NCBI RefSeq assembly: GCF_037975245.1
Contig: NC_092571.1
Span: 6,363,501-6,427,500 of the forward strand
DNA: 64,000 nt
Reading direction: 5' to 3'
Origin: Apostichopus japonicus
Taxonomy: Eukaryota > Echinodermata > Holothuroidea > Aspidochirotida > Stichopodidae
Position 1 is the stretch's first letter, and each line of letters starts with the position of its first letter. Position numbers and translations under genes: made by a program. The notes under the pieces were generated by a model. That model saw only the letters and a program-made list of their open reading frames with translations. It searched no databases and had not been told where the DNA came from. This document shows positions 1 to 11,271 of this stretch, in pieces.

Positions 1-55
1 TCCTTGATGGGGACTTGATTGTCCCTCCTGATACTTTTTTCTACAAATACTTAAT
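1..55 (+). pseudogene. possible exon fragment cut by window edge
   Basis: The first bases read open as LDGDLIVPPDTFFYKYL and stop at a good donor-like GTGAGA at 56. The peptide looks coding rather than random, and it lies upstream of the decayed UIM-HECT exons, so it may be an earlier exon of the same gene. Its donor phase does not match the exon at 851 directly, so either an intermediate exon is missing or the link is wrong. I do not recognise a domain. Confidence 0.25.
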
Positions 56-850
56 GTGAGATTTAGCAATAGTGGGAGTCTCTGGGCAAACCTAAGACTG
101 ATATTGTGATGTGAATTTCTCAGGAATGTAGTACTAGGCTATGGTAGATGCAATAGATAAATGGGTCTGTTGAGAAAAGAAAGCCCCACAACAACTGGAT
201 ACTGGTGTATGTTGTAGCTTAAGTATTTTCCATTAACATATACCATACGGCCATGTGTTTAATAAGGTTACATGAATCACACTGACACAGTATGCCTACT
301 TGTCAGTTCTGTTAACTGAGCACAGGGCTGATGACATCTTTCGGTTTTTTATTATGCTGACACCAAATGGCCTTAACGATAATTATTAAATTGTTACTTA
401 TTCTTCATACTGCCATTACTGGCCTAACCTGAACAGTGATGCATTAAAATGCAACAAGTCTTTAAGCTTTTCATTTAAAAATTGTTTCAGCCTGTGCTAT
501 TTCCAACATGTGATTGGCAGGTTTCTGATTTAAATAGCTTATCAAAATAGAGCTGTTCTGTAAAGCAAGAAAATCACCATATGCATGCATTTATATGCAT
601 TTAAAGTTGCATTCTACCAATTGTAAGATTCTTTCTCTATTAATTGGGAACAAATACTTCTCCTTAAATATACTGCATCAGTTGTTGTCTTACTGTTGAG
701 TTACTTTAATTGTAACAAACAGTATTTTATACCTTGCACACACAGTGATGCAAATAAATTCTTTTATTGAATGTCAAATTTCATCTCCATTATCTGTCAT
801 TCAATGAGATGCATTCTTTACTCGGTATTCATTTTACATCTAGTTTGCAG

Positions 851-1260
851 ACCACAGATAATGAGCCCACATTAGGCACAACTCATCCTAATGCTGGCAC
901 CTCACCAACTACGACAACAGCCGTGAGCATGGTGACATCAGTAGACCATCCATACAGTTTGTCACATGTGACCAACCTATCAGAGGCAGGTTCATCAAAC
1001 ACACCAAGAACCATAAGTGAAGGTCAAATCCTAGATACCTGTAGATAGACTACCACATCGTTGCAACCTTCACCATCTGCTTTTATAATTCCATCATCTA
1101 CACCCAGTCCCACAGCTCTTTCACATACCCCTACTATATCCACAACTAGCATGGCTTCAACATCTGGTCATCAGACTACTTCCTCCAATATTAGATCTTT
1201 GCCATCCAACCCTGCATCAGGCACTACACATCATGAAGATGACGAGGATGTCTCATACAG
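851..1260 (+). pseudogene. Ser/Thr/Pro-rich linker exon of decayed UIM-HECT ligase
   Basis: This stretch follows a TTTGCAG acceptor and ends at CAG|GTACTA. It reads in one frame as a low-complexity Ser/Thr/Pro-rich segment finishing in an acidic patch (HHEDDEDVSYR). One in-frame TAG lies at 1046-1048 and the frame continues on both sides, so it is a single nonsense change. The last two bases plus the first base of the exon at 1953 rebuild an Arg codon, so the splice phase agrees. Linkers of this composition are common ahead of UIM and HECT domains in invertebrate G2E3-like ligases. The function of this piece alone cannot be assigned. Confidence 0.55.
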
Positions 1261-1860
1261 GTACTAATCAACAAACCAAAAAAGCATGAAAGGGCAAGGA
1301 ATTTTCTGCTGGATTGGGATTCCACCCTGTCAGCTCAGTGTAACCTGCTATGTTCAATTTTCTTGGTAATTTCCTAGTCAATTTCCATTGCTCTTTTCAT
1401 GCTTCTTCAAATAAGGGATTAATTTATGCCACCATAAAGATGTATCCATCTGTTAATTTCTTCAAGTAAATATTCCAATGTGATATGTGTAGTTGGGAGC
1501 AACTTTGAGAGGCCCTTTAAAACAACTATGACTTATATACAGTTTTGGAAAATGGACAATTAGTGATTTTGAGTGGGCTGATCGTTTAAAACCTTTCGAC
1601 ATTTACATAAGAGGTATTAAATCTGTCTGAGATCAGCTGCATATTAGGTTCATGTTGATAATATGTCAAATTTAAAGTATTTTCTTTCCAGAGGTATTTG
1701 TGTAGGCATGATATCTTTAATAAGAAGGCACACTTCAGCAATTACATTCCTAAAAGATGCAGCTGATTGCATCATCGAAACCTTAATGCATGTACAGCTA
1801 TGCATTGATGGGTATTGTTTTACAAAGTTGCTTGTTTTGTTTGTGCATTGATATCATTAC

Positions 1861-1914
1861 TATCTATTTATGAACTAATTATCTATTTATGAACTAATTA
1901 TCTATTTATGAACT
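1861..1914. repeat. 19-bp tandem repeat, about 2.8 copies
   Basis: TATCTATTTATGAACTAAT is repeated almost perfectly inside the intron upstream of the UIM exon. Confidence 0.85.
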
Positions 1915-1952
1915 ATTTATAATTCATACTTCTCCATTATTATGTTTTTAAG

Positions 1953-2057
1953 GTCAAACCTCCAAGATTACATTGATGTGAATGATATTTCAGATACAGA
2001 CTTATAAGAAGAAGCACAACTCAATCCTGCAATTGCTGAAAGCCTTGAAACTTACAG
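1953..2057 (+). pseudogene. ubiquitin-interacting motif exon of decayed UIM-HECT ligase
   Basis: The exon is bounded by TTTTTAAG and CAG|GTACCC and keeps the phase of the preceding exon. It encodes SNLQDYIDVNDISDTDL, then an in-frame TAA at 2005-2007, then EEAQLNPAIAESLETYR. The second part fits the UIM consensus (acidic patch, hydrophobic, x-x-Ala-x-x-x-Ser-x-x-acidic). UIMs bind ubiquitin; in G2E3-like proteins they precede the catalytic HECT domain. With the nonsense codon here, the one at 1046 and the damaged HECT region at 2943-3270, the locus is best called a pseudogene. Confidence 0.6.
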
Positions 2058-2942
2058 GTACCCCATTATCACAATTCACTGCTTAAGACTTTTAAATATA
2101 TATATAGTTCTTCAAAGTCTGGATTCGTTCTTGATGCATTACAGTCACATGAAAGTCATATAGTCGTGTATTATTGTGTCCTGCTCACTGAAAATCTGAA
2201 GCATCCAGTATGGTGTGTATTGTATGTACGCTTCAACCTAGGCTACAGCAGTGCGCGAAATACACAGGGCGGAGTACGACATGAAGGTGACTTACATGAT
2301 CCTGGCAAATTTAACTCAGGTTTGTACATTGAATGGCAATTTTATACATGTGATTCTACTTCTAATGTGCTGAAAACCGAATGGGTGTGGGAGACTTAAT
2401 GATAAAGGAGAAAGTGATGTTGAGAGCACAAGTGAGAAGACAAGTTTGATATGATCATGTGGAAACATGCTTGGTTGTGATCAAACAAAATTTGCTTCAT
2501 TGAGGTACTAGTTTAATAACCTCACATTGAATTTTAATAGTTTGTATCTATCATGGATACTGAAAACTATGTCAGTTTCCGTTATTATGTTTGTATAATT
2601 GTGATTTCCTTTCCTTTGTCCTGATCTCTGCTACTAAATATTCTCTGTATAAAACTCTGTTCTGTTGTTGGTAGACACTGCATTGGTTCTATTCAACAAT
2701 GATAATGTTGCCTAATGCTGAATTGATTGTAATAAAATTATAAAATGAAGAATATAAATACTTCAAACTATTCAGAAATAAATCAACAACTCACTGCAGC
2801 ATCAACATGGTGAGATATATAGTTTATGATTTCTGGCATGGATCAATAGCAATTCTATATGAACTAATGTAACTCAATAGGTTCTGTAAAATAATCAAAA
2901 CCTGACAAAAAAATCAGATTTCTATTTCTCTCACCAAAACAG
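2058..2942. other. no gene seen (intron of decayed ligase)
   Basis: AT-rich sequence between the UIM and HECT exons. Short open frames here show no domain and no splice-compatible exon that I can support; further exons may have decayed beyond recognition. Confidence 0.4.
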
Positions 2943-3270
2943 CAGAAGAGAGGATGTAACTGCTGCATCACTGCTGCTGACTCTGAACCAGAAGATAGTC
3001 CACAATGTCAGGGTCTTCAGGTTCAATGTGAACAGGTTGCCATTGTGGGAGTGAGCTGTGAGAGGCTTTAAACGGTTATCATTTGCTGGGGACAAACACA
3101 TCTTGGTCCATTTCACAGACAGTATTGGCAATTACATAGAGGGAGCTGTAGACCAAATTTGTTTGTCTGATCCTGAAAGCATTGCAGAAAAACAACAGCT
3201 TGTTTGATGGCCCTTTGGAAAGCAGATGACTAAGGATGAACAAAAATGGTAGGATGTTCTTCACATCTTA
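2943..3270 (+). pseudogene. degenerate HECT-domain N-lobe exon (G2E3-like)
   Basis: After a CTCTCACCAAAACAG acceptor one frame reads SLLLTLNQKIVHNVRVFRF, then VNRLPLWE, an in-frame TGA at 3052-3054, then AVRGFKRLSF, a gap and EGAVD. A frame change near 3150 continues as TKFVCLILKALQKNNSLFDG. This is the order of the HECT N-lobe start: a 'W..A..GFKR' helix, a K-x-F-x-(D/E) strand, an EGA-D-x-GGP turn and an R-E-F-x-x-L-L-type helix. The GGP turn is deleted and the C-lobe with the catalytic Cys is not visible, so no ligase could be made. HECT enzymes take ubiquitin from an E2 onto Cys before transfer. The assignment rests on motif order and on the UIM exon upstream. Confidence 0.55.
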
Positions 3271-3389
3271 CTGTGAATCTATGCATTACCTATATATACA
3301 AAAGTCAACTTTTTGTTATAAAGGGTGTACACAATTTAGCTTATCCTTGTATAAAATATAACTGATCACTACTATATACACCGGGTAGC

Positions 3390-3700
3390 CAGTGACGGAT
3401 CAAAGATTTCGAAAGGGGCTTGTGCCTCATCCTACCCCTACAACGACAACTCAATTTTTGACGTTTCCATATTCCCTCTCACTGTATATATATACTATAT
3501 ATGGTCTATCATAACCTGTGTGTGTGTATGGACGCATGTGATAGGAGAATTGAGCACATCTCCTGTGAATATCATGTAGTGGATCCAAGGGCGTATCATG
3601 GGCGGGGGTGGGGGGGGGGGTGGCGGACGACCCATCACTTTTTGAGTCCCATCTGCATGAAAGCGTACGCCTCACCCTTCTAATCGCTTCCCGATGTGTT
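3390..3700. mobile_element. truncated hAT-like fragments
   Basis: CAGTGACGGATC at 3390 and CAAGGGCGTATCATGGG near 3585, the latter followed by a long G tract, resemble the hAT-type ends seen intact at 39334 and 6607. I find no matching right ends or 8-bp duplications, so these are probably broken copies. Confidence 0.35.
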
Positions 3701-3839
3701 ACGAAACTTAATTAATGACCTTCGCCCGTAGTACCAATGCCTTGACAAAATCCTGCAACACACCACTTCATCGATAAGAAGTGATCGGGTTGTGTATTAG
3801 TGACGTCAGGCCTCGACGAATTTTTGGTTCCTTGCAAAG

Positions 3840-4340
3840 CAAGGGACCTATGCATTCAACTTGGCATGTGTGTGTGTATATGTGACACTTGGCTTGTGTA
3901 CTTGATATCTCAATAAGGAAATGATGTATCATGACCAAACTTAGTGGGTGGATAGCCCATAATGAGAGGAAGATCCGTATCGTTTTTGGTGCCCGCAAAG
4001 GTCTCCAAAAGGTCAGTTAGGATAAAAAAATGCAAAATATTAAAAATGCAACAACTCCCAGTGCAAAAGTCTGACCCAGTTAATATTTTGAGACAAGCTG
4101 TGAATGGGGTAAGGGATCGTTTCCAAACTTAACGGTCATGTGATCGAAGGCCAACAAAGGTCAATTAGGGGTCAAAAACTAGTATTTTTGCAATAACTTG
4201 AGAACCAAATGTCCATCAAGGATGAGAGTTACGCTATTGTAATCCAATAGTCGACCTGCATTTGGGTGACCTTTGACCTCAGGTTGACCTCCATTGACCT
4301 GTATTAGCTTCTTTCAAGTTGATTATATGAATTTTCGTGG
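3840..4340 (+). repeat. dispersed repeat rich in TGACCT/AGGTCA half-sites
   Basis: It contains the phrase 'ACCAAACTTAGTGGGTGG' followed by many GGTCA or TGACC words. A diverged relative lies at 63440-63690 ('ACAAACTTGGTGGGTAGG'). No coding frame is evident. Confidence 0.5.
4267..4279. promoter_or_regulatory. consensus DR1 nuclear-receptor-type element
   Basis: TGACCTTTGACCT is a perfect direct repeat with 1-bp spacing. Two more TGACCT half-sites follow within 25 bp. DR1 is the binding site class of HNF4, COUP-TF and RXR heterodimers. Any activity here is inference. Confidence 0.4.
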
Positions 4341-6218
4341 CCATATTCCGATCTAAATTCTCCATAAGTTGACTCCTCTGCAACCTTTGTGTACGAAGTT
4401 ATTAGAGATCACAGTTTTGTTTTGTTTTGTTAAAATTCTTAATAAGTACAGTTACAGTAGGATGATTCTGTGAGTTCTGTAGAAAGAGCCAACTATTGCT
4501 CATATCAGCCACCTGGTCCTCAACAGGTTCTCAAAAGGACCAATGGTGGATTTGTGATATTTTTGGCAATAATGTTTTAGGACAGTGCTGCTCCCTTGTA
4601 AATATTCCAAGTTACAAGCAAGGAACCATAGTGCCCTTGGGCTCTTGTTTTGAAATTGCATCCCTGAAAAAATTAGAATTCTTACTCTACTTCTTAATAC
4701 ACTGTAACTAACTCATTTTTAGTCATTCATATAATAGGGAATCTTAATTAAGCTTTTAACATTACCTGCAGGCTTGAATGATTGACCTACTACCATCTCC
4801 AAAGGTATTTTGCCCTGGCAGCTTCTGTTGTCTGGAGACTAGGGTATAAACTATAAATGATATTTCTGATGTATGATAATGTTCCAAAGAAGTGAGTCAA
4901 ATGACAGTAGATGGATACCAGACATTAAATGTGTCACTGTGACAGTATGCCTACAGTGGCTTGTGTAAACAATCAACTTTATTTAGCAGACCCTCTGGAC
5001 TGTGTATTTGCTTCAAATTATATTGCTGCTAATTGCCCAACTAAATATCAAAAGTTTCAAGACACAGATTTGACCTTAGGGTTTTTGATGAGGGAAAAGA
5101 AAAAAGAGAGAAAAGATCTATGGGAAACATACTCGGGCGCAGTCTCCCAGTTCCCTGCTCATTCCCCTCCCCCACCCTCAATAGGTCCCATTTTGACATG
5201 TAAACAAATATTAGCAAACACCTAGCAATTAATTTACAGCTGAATTCCCCATATGGCTTCCCCTCAGCATTGTCTCAGCTATCAACAGAATTCCCTAGCA
5301 TGTTTTTATATGGTTATTGATGCAACGATTATTACATACAACTACACCCGCTAGTTGTAATTAACCCTCAGTGGCCTAAAATGGTAAGGTACTCTAGTGC
5401 CACTATATCATGAAGGCTGTATATATATAACATTTTGGGGGACTGTCCCTTCACACTGAGGGGTCAACACAAGTATGGTGCGATACTGTCATTATGGAAT
5501 AAATTTGTTCTAATTTATCCGAAAAATTGCTACCTGGTTTCTGCAAATGTAAACTGACACAATTAGTGCATGCCTCTTTAAAGGGGTATAGAGGGTTTGT
5601 TTCAGTTTCTCAAAACAGAACCAAATCACAAAATGTGACATCCACAATACTTGAAACTCCCAATAACCATCAGTTTGCTTTATTTTGGGGAAACTTATAC
5701 AATTTGATTGAATTTCGAAATGACAATGACCAATATACCTACAAACAAATGAACTTTTTGCAGCCCACAATAATTCAAACTGTTGCTCAACTTCCTCAAA
5801 CATTTACAGTAGAAATAAAATACAGCATGGAGGTTTATTGTGAAAATACTTCCCAAATATGTGGAAGTGATAAGAGATATTAAAAGTTGTTCTGATCACA
5901 TAAACCCAACCCTCTATGCCTGTCTAACAATTGAACACAAGTAAGGCTATTAGGGAATGCTTTACCAAGTTATTTACGATTTCTTTCAAAACTTGGTACG
6001 ATAATCTGTTTCCACAATTTCAGTTGCATTTCAACAGTTTCAGAACTGATTTAACACCATTTAACAATTTATTGCCATAAAAAATAAAATAGCAGTGACA
6101 CATTACATGATTTCAACACTGTTCAACAACAAGTCCAGTAATACTTCAATTTATCACTTATTTGTAATCTTTTCTTTTCAGGTTTCCTGTTGAACTTCCT
6201 GGTTGTCTTTGCACTCTT
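4341..6218. other. no supported gene
   Basis: Frames of 98 codons (4929-5225) and 118 codons (5527-5883) exist but show no recognisable motif, no splice context and average AT-rich composition. I treat the stretch as intergenic or old repeat. Confidence 0.4.
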
Positions 6219-6282
6219 GACTCAGTCATAGGCGTACGAGGCGGGGGGGGGGGGCCGGGGGGGCAGACTGCCCCCCAAATTT

Positions 6283-6422
6283 CCAGAGGACAAGAAATTC
6301 GGGCAAAAGTCCTGAAAAATTCGGGCAGCCTAAGAGGAGAAAAAAAAAATATATATATATATAATTTTTTTTTAGGCTGCCCGAATTTTTCAGGACTTTT
6401 GCCCGAATTTCTTGTGCTCTGG
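6283..6422. repeat. 51-bp inverted repeat hairpin inside element A
   Basis: Arms 6283-6333 and 6372-6422 are inverse complements with one mismatch, separated by about 38 bp of A, TA and T tracts. Each arm holds two ATTCGGGCA-type words, also the core of the minisatellite in element C. Confidence 0.9.
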
Positions 6423-6606
6423 AAATATATGCAGTAGCTTGCCGGAATCTTTTCAAATTTTTGCCCGACAATTCCATGATTTTCTTTATTTAGCATTATG
6501 ATGCCCGAATATTTCCGTGTAACACCACCGTAAGCGCAGTTCATCTGGGCTACCACGCTTTTTGCACAATCATTTTTTTTTTAATTAATCAATTGTATAC
6601 CTGGAC

Positions 6607-7259
6607 CAAGGGCGGCGGAACCGGGGCGGGGGCACAGGGGGCACGTGCCCCCCCACTTTTCCTCAGGTTAAAAATGTGCCTTTTTTCTACATAAAAATTG
6701 AGGTGCCTCAAGTTAGCAAGAGGCCAGGGAACCAGAATGAACACTCAGGAAGGGCCGTTTCCGGCCATCTGAGGGGTTTGTAAAACCAAAAATTTTCTAG
6801 TACGCTCCGCGCCAACCGATGGTGGCGCTCCGCTCAGATAGTCGTGCAGACAAATTTGCAAATCCTGGCTAAGCCTGTGACTTTTAATGAATTTCTGTGG
6901 GTCAAACTCAAAGCTATTTCGAATGGAAAAAATTTGTTAGGATATTAACAAGAAAAAAACTCTAATTCGGAAGATTCCTACATTAGCAACTAGCATGATT
7001 TCACCTCATTTTGTCTCAAAAGAAAACTTGTTCCTTGTTTCCCAATTTGCGCATTGGATATCGCAGTGCTAGTATGCATATTTTCCTTTGGGGGGGGGGG
7101 GGCGTTAATGGAGTGATGTGTATACACAAATAAGATAATACAATAAGAGTTATAAAGGGTACTAAATATAAAGCTGCATCAGTCCAATCCATATTCTGCA
7201 AAGTGCCTTTTGATGTCGGTGCCCCCTCCTCCAGATTAAAAGTGCTTCCACCACCCTTG
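6607..7259. mobile_element. non-autonomous hAT element B nested in A
   Basis: The ends CAAGGGCGGCGGAAC and the inverse of CAAGGGTGGTGGAAG form imperfect TIRs. The duplication ACCTGGAC flanks it at 6599-6606 and 7260-7267. The subterminal palindrome GGGGGCACGTGCCCCC is at 6637-6652 and the shared module at about 6750-6843. It has no transposase frame. It inserted after element A because it interrupts it. Confidence 0.85.
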
Positions 7260-8014
7260 ACCTGGACATCCCCAACATGAGTATATAAGAAACATTTTCT
7301 TTTTCATGGATGGTGGGGGGGGGGGGGTAGTGCCTACAAGCCTAGAAGTACAGGTTTATCATATTCTTTGTTATATTTTATACTTTTTTGTGAGACAAAT
7401 TCTCACCCGACACAGTGACATTATCCCGCCTATGTGTCGTTGAACAATGTATGTTTTTCCGGAGGTAGCTGAGTACTGTGTTAAAGTAATAAATAAGGTA
7501 ACTAAATAGGAGCTTTAAAAATATACTGTCCAATTTTTCCCCTTCAAAGTGATGTTACCATTTTTTCTTCTTCTAATTTACCAAATTTTTGGGGAAGTGT
7601 AAATTTTTAAAACGTGAGATTATAAAATAAAGAATGTTTAGATGCAACTTGCAAGGCCTCAGAAGTGCCGTTTCCGGCAATCTGAGAGGCATTGTGTGCC
7701 AAAAATTTTCTTGTACGCTACGCGCCAACCGATGGTGGCGCTCCGCTTAGATAGTGTCACGGGAACTTTCGGGCACAAAAAGTTCTGCCCCCCAAACTGA
7801 AATGGTCCCGTACGCCTATGGACTCAGTTCATATACGGTAATCAGTCTTATAATATTGTCAACCAGCATTGTACTCTGCTCTAAGTTTGTTTAGTTTCAA
7901 TCAATGACTATGATTGCCTCCTATTCACTTTGTGTTATTTGTTACTTTTTCTCTTTGACATAAGAACCTCTAGTCATACTACCAGCTTACTTAGTCTTAT
8001 TGTCAACCATTCTC

Positions 8015-8650
8015 CGAATTTGCATCAGCTTTTCAACTTCCATATAAATCAACTTTTCAACTTGCATATCAATTAGCTTGAACATTAATCAACCAATCAA
8101 TTTTTATATAAATTTGCCTGCATATCAATTAGTCAGACAACCTGCATATCAATCAACCTATCCACTTGCATGTCAATCAGCTTTTGATCTTGCATATCAA
8201 TAAGCCTGAATATTAATCAGCGATATATATATATCATATATATCAATTAGCTTGGATATCAATTAGCCAATCAACTTACATATCAAGCAACCAATCAACT
8301 TTCATATCAATCAGCCTATCAACTTGCATACCAACCAGCTTTTCAATTTGCATATCAATCAACCAATCATCGTGCATATCAATTAGCCTGCATATCACTT
8401 AGCCTGCATATGAATTAGCTTTTCAACTCACATATCAATCAGCTTGTTAGCCTGCATATCGATACACCCGCACATCAATTAGCGAATGAACTTGCATATC
8501 AATCAGCCAATAAACTTGCATATCAATCTACTTTATCAACTTGCATATATCAATTACATTATCAACTCCCATATCAATTGGCCTATTAACATTTATATCA
8601 GTCAAGCCTTTTAAGTTGCATATCAATCAGACTTTCAATTTCAATATTGC
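8015..8650. repeat. degenerate minisatellite (CATATCAATYAGCC type)
   Basis: The words 'TTGCATATCAATCAGCC' and 'CAACTTGCATATCAATTAGC' recur more than 25 times with spacing of 16-35 bp and heavy substitution. There is no coding frame. Confidence 0.85.
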
Positions 8651-8715
8651 CATATTGGACAAAATATATAAAAAGTAGGCTGGGGCCTATATAGTAAAGG
8701 TACAGAAAACATCAG

Positions 8716-8930
8716 TCATGCCATAAACAAAGAAAAGGAGTTACCAGCAAAGAAAAAAAGCAAATCGACAACAAATGCAACAAAGCAGAACTAACCAAGA
8801 ATGTGAATCAGGCACAAACTCTACCCAAATTATGGATGATGTGTCAGTCCAACATTCAACGGATGCATTAACTGATATTTATTTGCACTCTGTGCAGACT
8901 CATGACGCATTTGCTTTACTTTCTAGTTAA
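8716..8930 (+). pseudogene. possible decayed 5' exon of the MULE transposase
   Basis: ATG at 8718 opens a Lys/Gln-rich basic peptide with early stops. A second frame (MDDVSVQHSTDALTDIYLHS onward) runs to a TAA near 8929. The acceptor TCTCTTTTCTAG at 9005 suggests an intron between here and the main exon. The link is plausible by position and composition only. Confidence 0.3.
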
Positions 8931-9005
8931 TAATGTATGGAGTATTTCAAAGATTGACCTGTGGCACAATAAACACAACATCCATGTCAGCTGTCTCTTT
9001 TCTAG

Positions 9006-9955
9006 GTCCCAGAACATATGAATCATGGCCCAGAGGATGAATTAACCGAAACTAGGGCAATAACATGTCGGATGCTGACAGCTGTAACTGACGATCCATC
9101 TCAGCCCACAAGAAGGGTGTATAACACCGTAGTTCAAGAGGAGCCGATAGACGATGTGCCAATGTTCAACACTGTTCGCTCCCAGTTGGAACGCTGCAAG
9201 GCATTTCTTATCCCTCCAATTCCATATATTGTGGAAGAAGTGGTGATTGCAGATGGATGAGCAGAGACATGGGGAGGTCGACGGTATTTGAGCCTGCAAG
9301 ATAACGACTTGTCTTCTGCACTGATAGCAGCTACCGAAAATTGCAGCAGTGCAGGGTACTGTACATGGATGGTACATTCAAAACCTGCCCTACACCTTAC
9401 ACCCAGTTTTCCACTATCTATGGGCTTTACCATGGCCGAGTACTTTCATTCGTTATGGGACTTATGACTGAGCGGACTGTTGGCGCCTACCGTCAAATCC
9501 TACAACACGTCAAAGCCAAAGTGAGGAAGTATCCGGCCATCGACTGAGGCCAAGACGAGTTGTGATAGACTTTGAACTGGCTCTGATTACTGCCAATGAG
9601 ACTGAGTTCAGACAAGCTGTTATATCGGGCTGCTACTTTGGCTTCTGCCAAAGCCTATGGAGGAGGGTCCTGCAGCTTGACTTGGCTGGCAGATACAGAC
9701 GGAGCCGACGCCTGAGGAAGCGAATCAGGAAGTTCATGGCCATCGGCTACCTGCCACTTGCCCTTGTCAGGCTCAATTTCTGGGAATTGGTGACTAACAA
9801 CTCCACTCAATGCCTAGTGGCTTGCTACCCTGCAATGCAGCAGTTCATTCAATACCTGGAGAATAACTACATCAGCGACAATGGAAACTTTCCTGCCCAG
9901 TTGTGGAATGTCTTCCATCGAGACAATGACACACGGACAAACAACCATGTTGAAG
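9006..9955 (+). pseudogene. MULE (Mutator-like) transposase, main exon, frameshifted
   Basis: Read across its lesions, this exon gives the MULE transposase order. An N-terminal HNH-like block (HMNHGPED) is followed by VYNTVVQEEPIDDVPMF, then YMDGTFKTCP (first catalytic Asp), VVIDFELALI (second Asp), SGCYFGFCQSLWR (the C-x-H-like block, His replaced by Gly) and NDTRTNNHVEG (catalytic Glu). Lesions are an in-frame TGA at 9258, a 1-nt loss near 9341 and another frameshift near 9543. The exon ends GAAG|GTAACT. The enzyme would cut and paste element DNA by an RNase-H-fold mechanism. With three lesions this copy is dead. I could not identify the element's terminal repeats. Confidence 0.85.
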
Positions 9956-11005
9956 GTAACTATAATTGTTGGCATGGGTGGGGCCAGAGAAGGTACAGGG
10001 CTGCATCCCCTTCCCCATGAACCGCATATTTATAGAACCACTGGGCGTCTCTTGTGGTGGGGGGGGGTGCTGGTTGTTCTTCACCAGTAGTGCCAACATC
10101 TGCTACTAGGGGAGGTGGAGGAATGGGCAGGTCTTCCTGTTGTTCTACAGTGATATTCTGTAACATGAAAAAAGTACAAAAAAGTTAAGCTACACACATT
10201 TACTATGCAAGGGGGGAGATGAGTTTGTTGAGCTATGGGCATCCTTTTTTGTACAATTCCCATTTTTCTCATGAATGTGTGCCTTGTATCTAAATTTGGA
10301 AGAGTTCACAAGGCCTATGGGGGTGAAGAGCCTGTAGACTGCAGCACTAGTTTTATTTTTTAGGCATTGGGTGGACTGAAACACCAATTGCTCTTTTCCC
10401 TTCAGTTGCAACAGGGTGAGTGATTTATAATATATATAATTGCGATTGACCCAAATTCGATACCATTTAAATGCCTGTGTTGAATTGCTAGAGTTTTTTT
10501 TTGTGACGGTTGTAGAGATGTAAAAATCTTGCGGGTAGGTTGAGGCATTCGGGAGAAAAGAAAAAAAAATCAAATGAGACTGTACTTTAGAGAATTTTGG
10601 AGATATTTTCAAAAATCACGGATAAATGTAACTACAGTTTTCTTTGAGGCTCCTGATTTGAGTCCTGTAATGTGTTAGCTAGTTGGAATTGATAGGGTCA
10701 GTTGATAGAAGTTTTGACTTTGCATTAACATTAAATCAGATTACATTTAGGGTGGGTCAGCTATTACATTTAGCTTTGATTTTTATAACATTTAGGGTGG
10801 GTATTACATTTAGGGTTGTTATTACATTGAGCGGTGATACACGGCTAACATGCATTGGGTATGAGGGGAAAACATATTTGTAATTTTATAATTGAATAGA
10901 CTTATCACACTTATTACACTTACTTGCCTGCCCTACAGTCGACTGTCTAGTATGGGTTAGATTTCCCTGTCAATCAGGATCATAATACGGATTTCTTCTC
11001 TTCAG
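9956..11005 (+). other. intron of MULE pseudogene with short repeats
   Basis: GT at 9956 and CTTCTCTTCAG at 11005 bound it. It holds about four copies of ATTACATTTAGGGTGG near 10740-10830. A 140-codon antisense frame (10190-10612) has no recognisable motif. Confidence 0.7.
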
Positions 11006-11271
11006 GATTCCATCAGAGATGGAACAACATCATAGGCCGGGCCCACCCATCACTTTGGCTGTTCCTGCGGAAAATGAAGGATGAACAGCACCTGCTGGAG
11101 ATCACTGTGGCTAGTGCTGGGAGAGGGGAAGCACCTCCCCACAGGAGAAGAAAATGGCGCACCCTGCAGCAACGGATAACAAGGCTACGGGATGAATACC
11201 TCAGTGGCAAGCGTACACTGCAACGCTACTGGAATGCAGTAGTTTTTTATCTCAATACATTACATGTATAG
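11006..11271 (+). pseudogene. MULE transposase C-terminal exon
   Basis: It joins in phase to the preceding exon (GAA G|GA TTC) to rebuild NNHVEGFHQRWNNIIGRAHP, the conserved segment after the catalytic Glu. It continues as a basic helical tail (RRRKWRTLQQRITRLRDEYL and YWNAVV) ending at TAG 11269. This exon itself is open, so decay is concentrated in the first exon. Confidence 0.8.

Larger units (their letters stand above)
6227..7820. mobile_element. non-autonomous hAT element A (CATAGGCGTACG TIR)
   Basis: The ends are CATAGGCGTACG and its exact inverse CGTACGCCTATG. The 8-bp target duplication GACTCAGT flanks it at 6219-6226 and 7821-7828. An 8-bp duplication with short TIRs is the hAT signature. 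It carries no transposase frame. Near the left end are a G tract and the palindrome GGGGGGCAG-A-CTGCCCCCC (6258-6276). It also has a 51-bp hairpin (6283-6422), a nested element (6607-7259) and the shared module at 7668-7757. It would need a transposase supplied in trans. Confidence 0.85.

Noticed and set aside
10190-10612. 140-codon minus-strand frame
   Set aside because: It lies in the MULE intron, has no motif, and is antisense to T-rich sequence.
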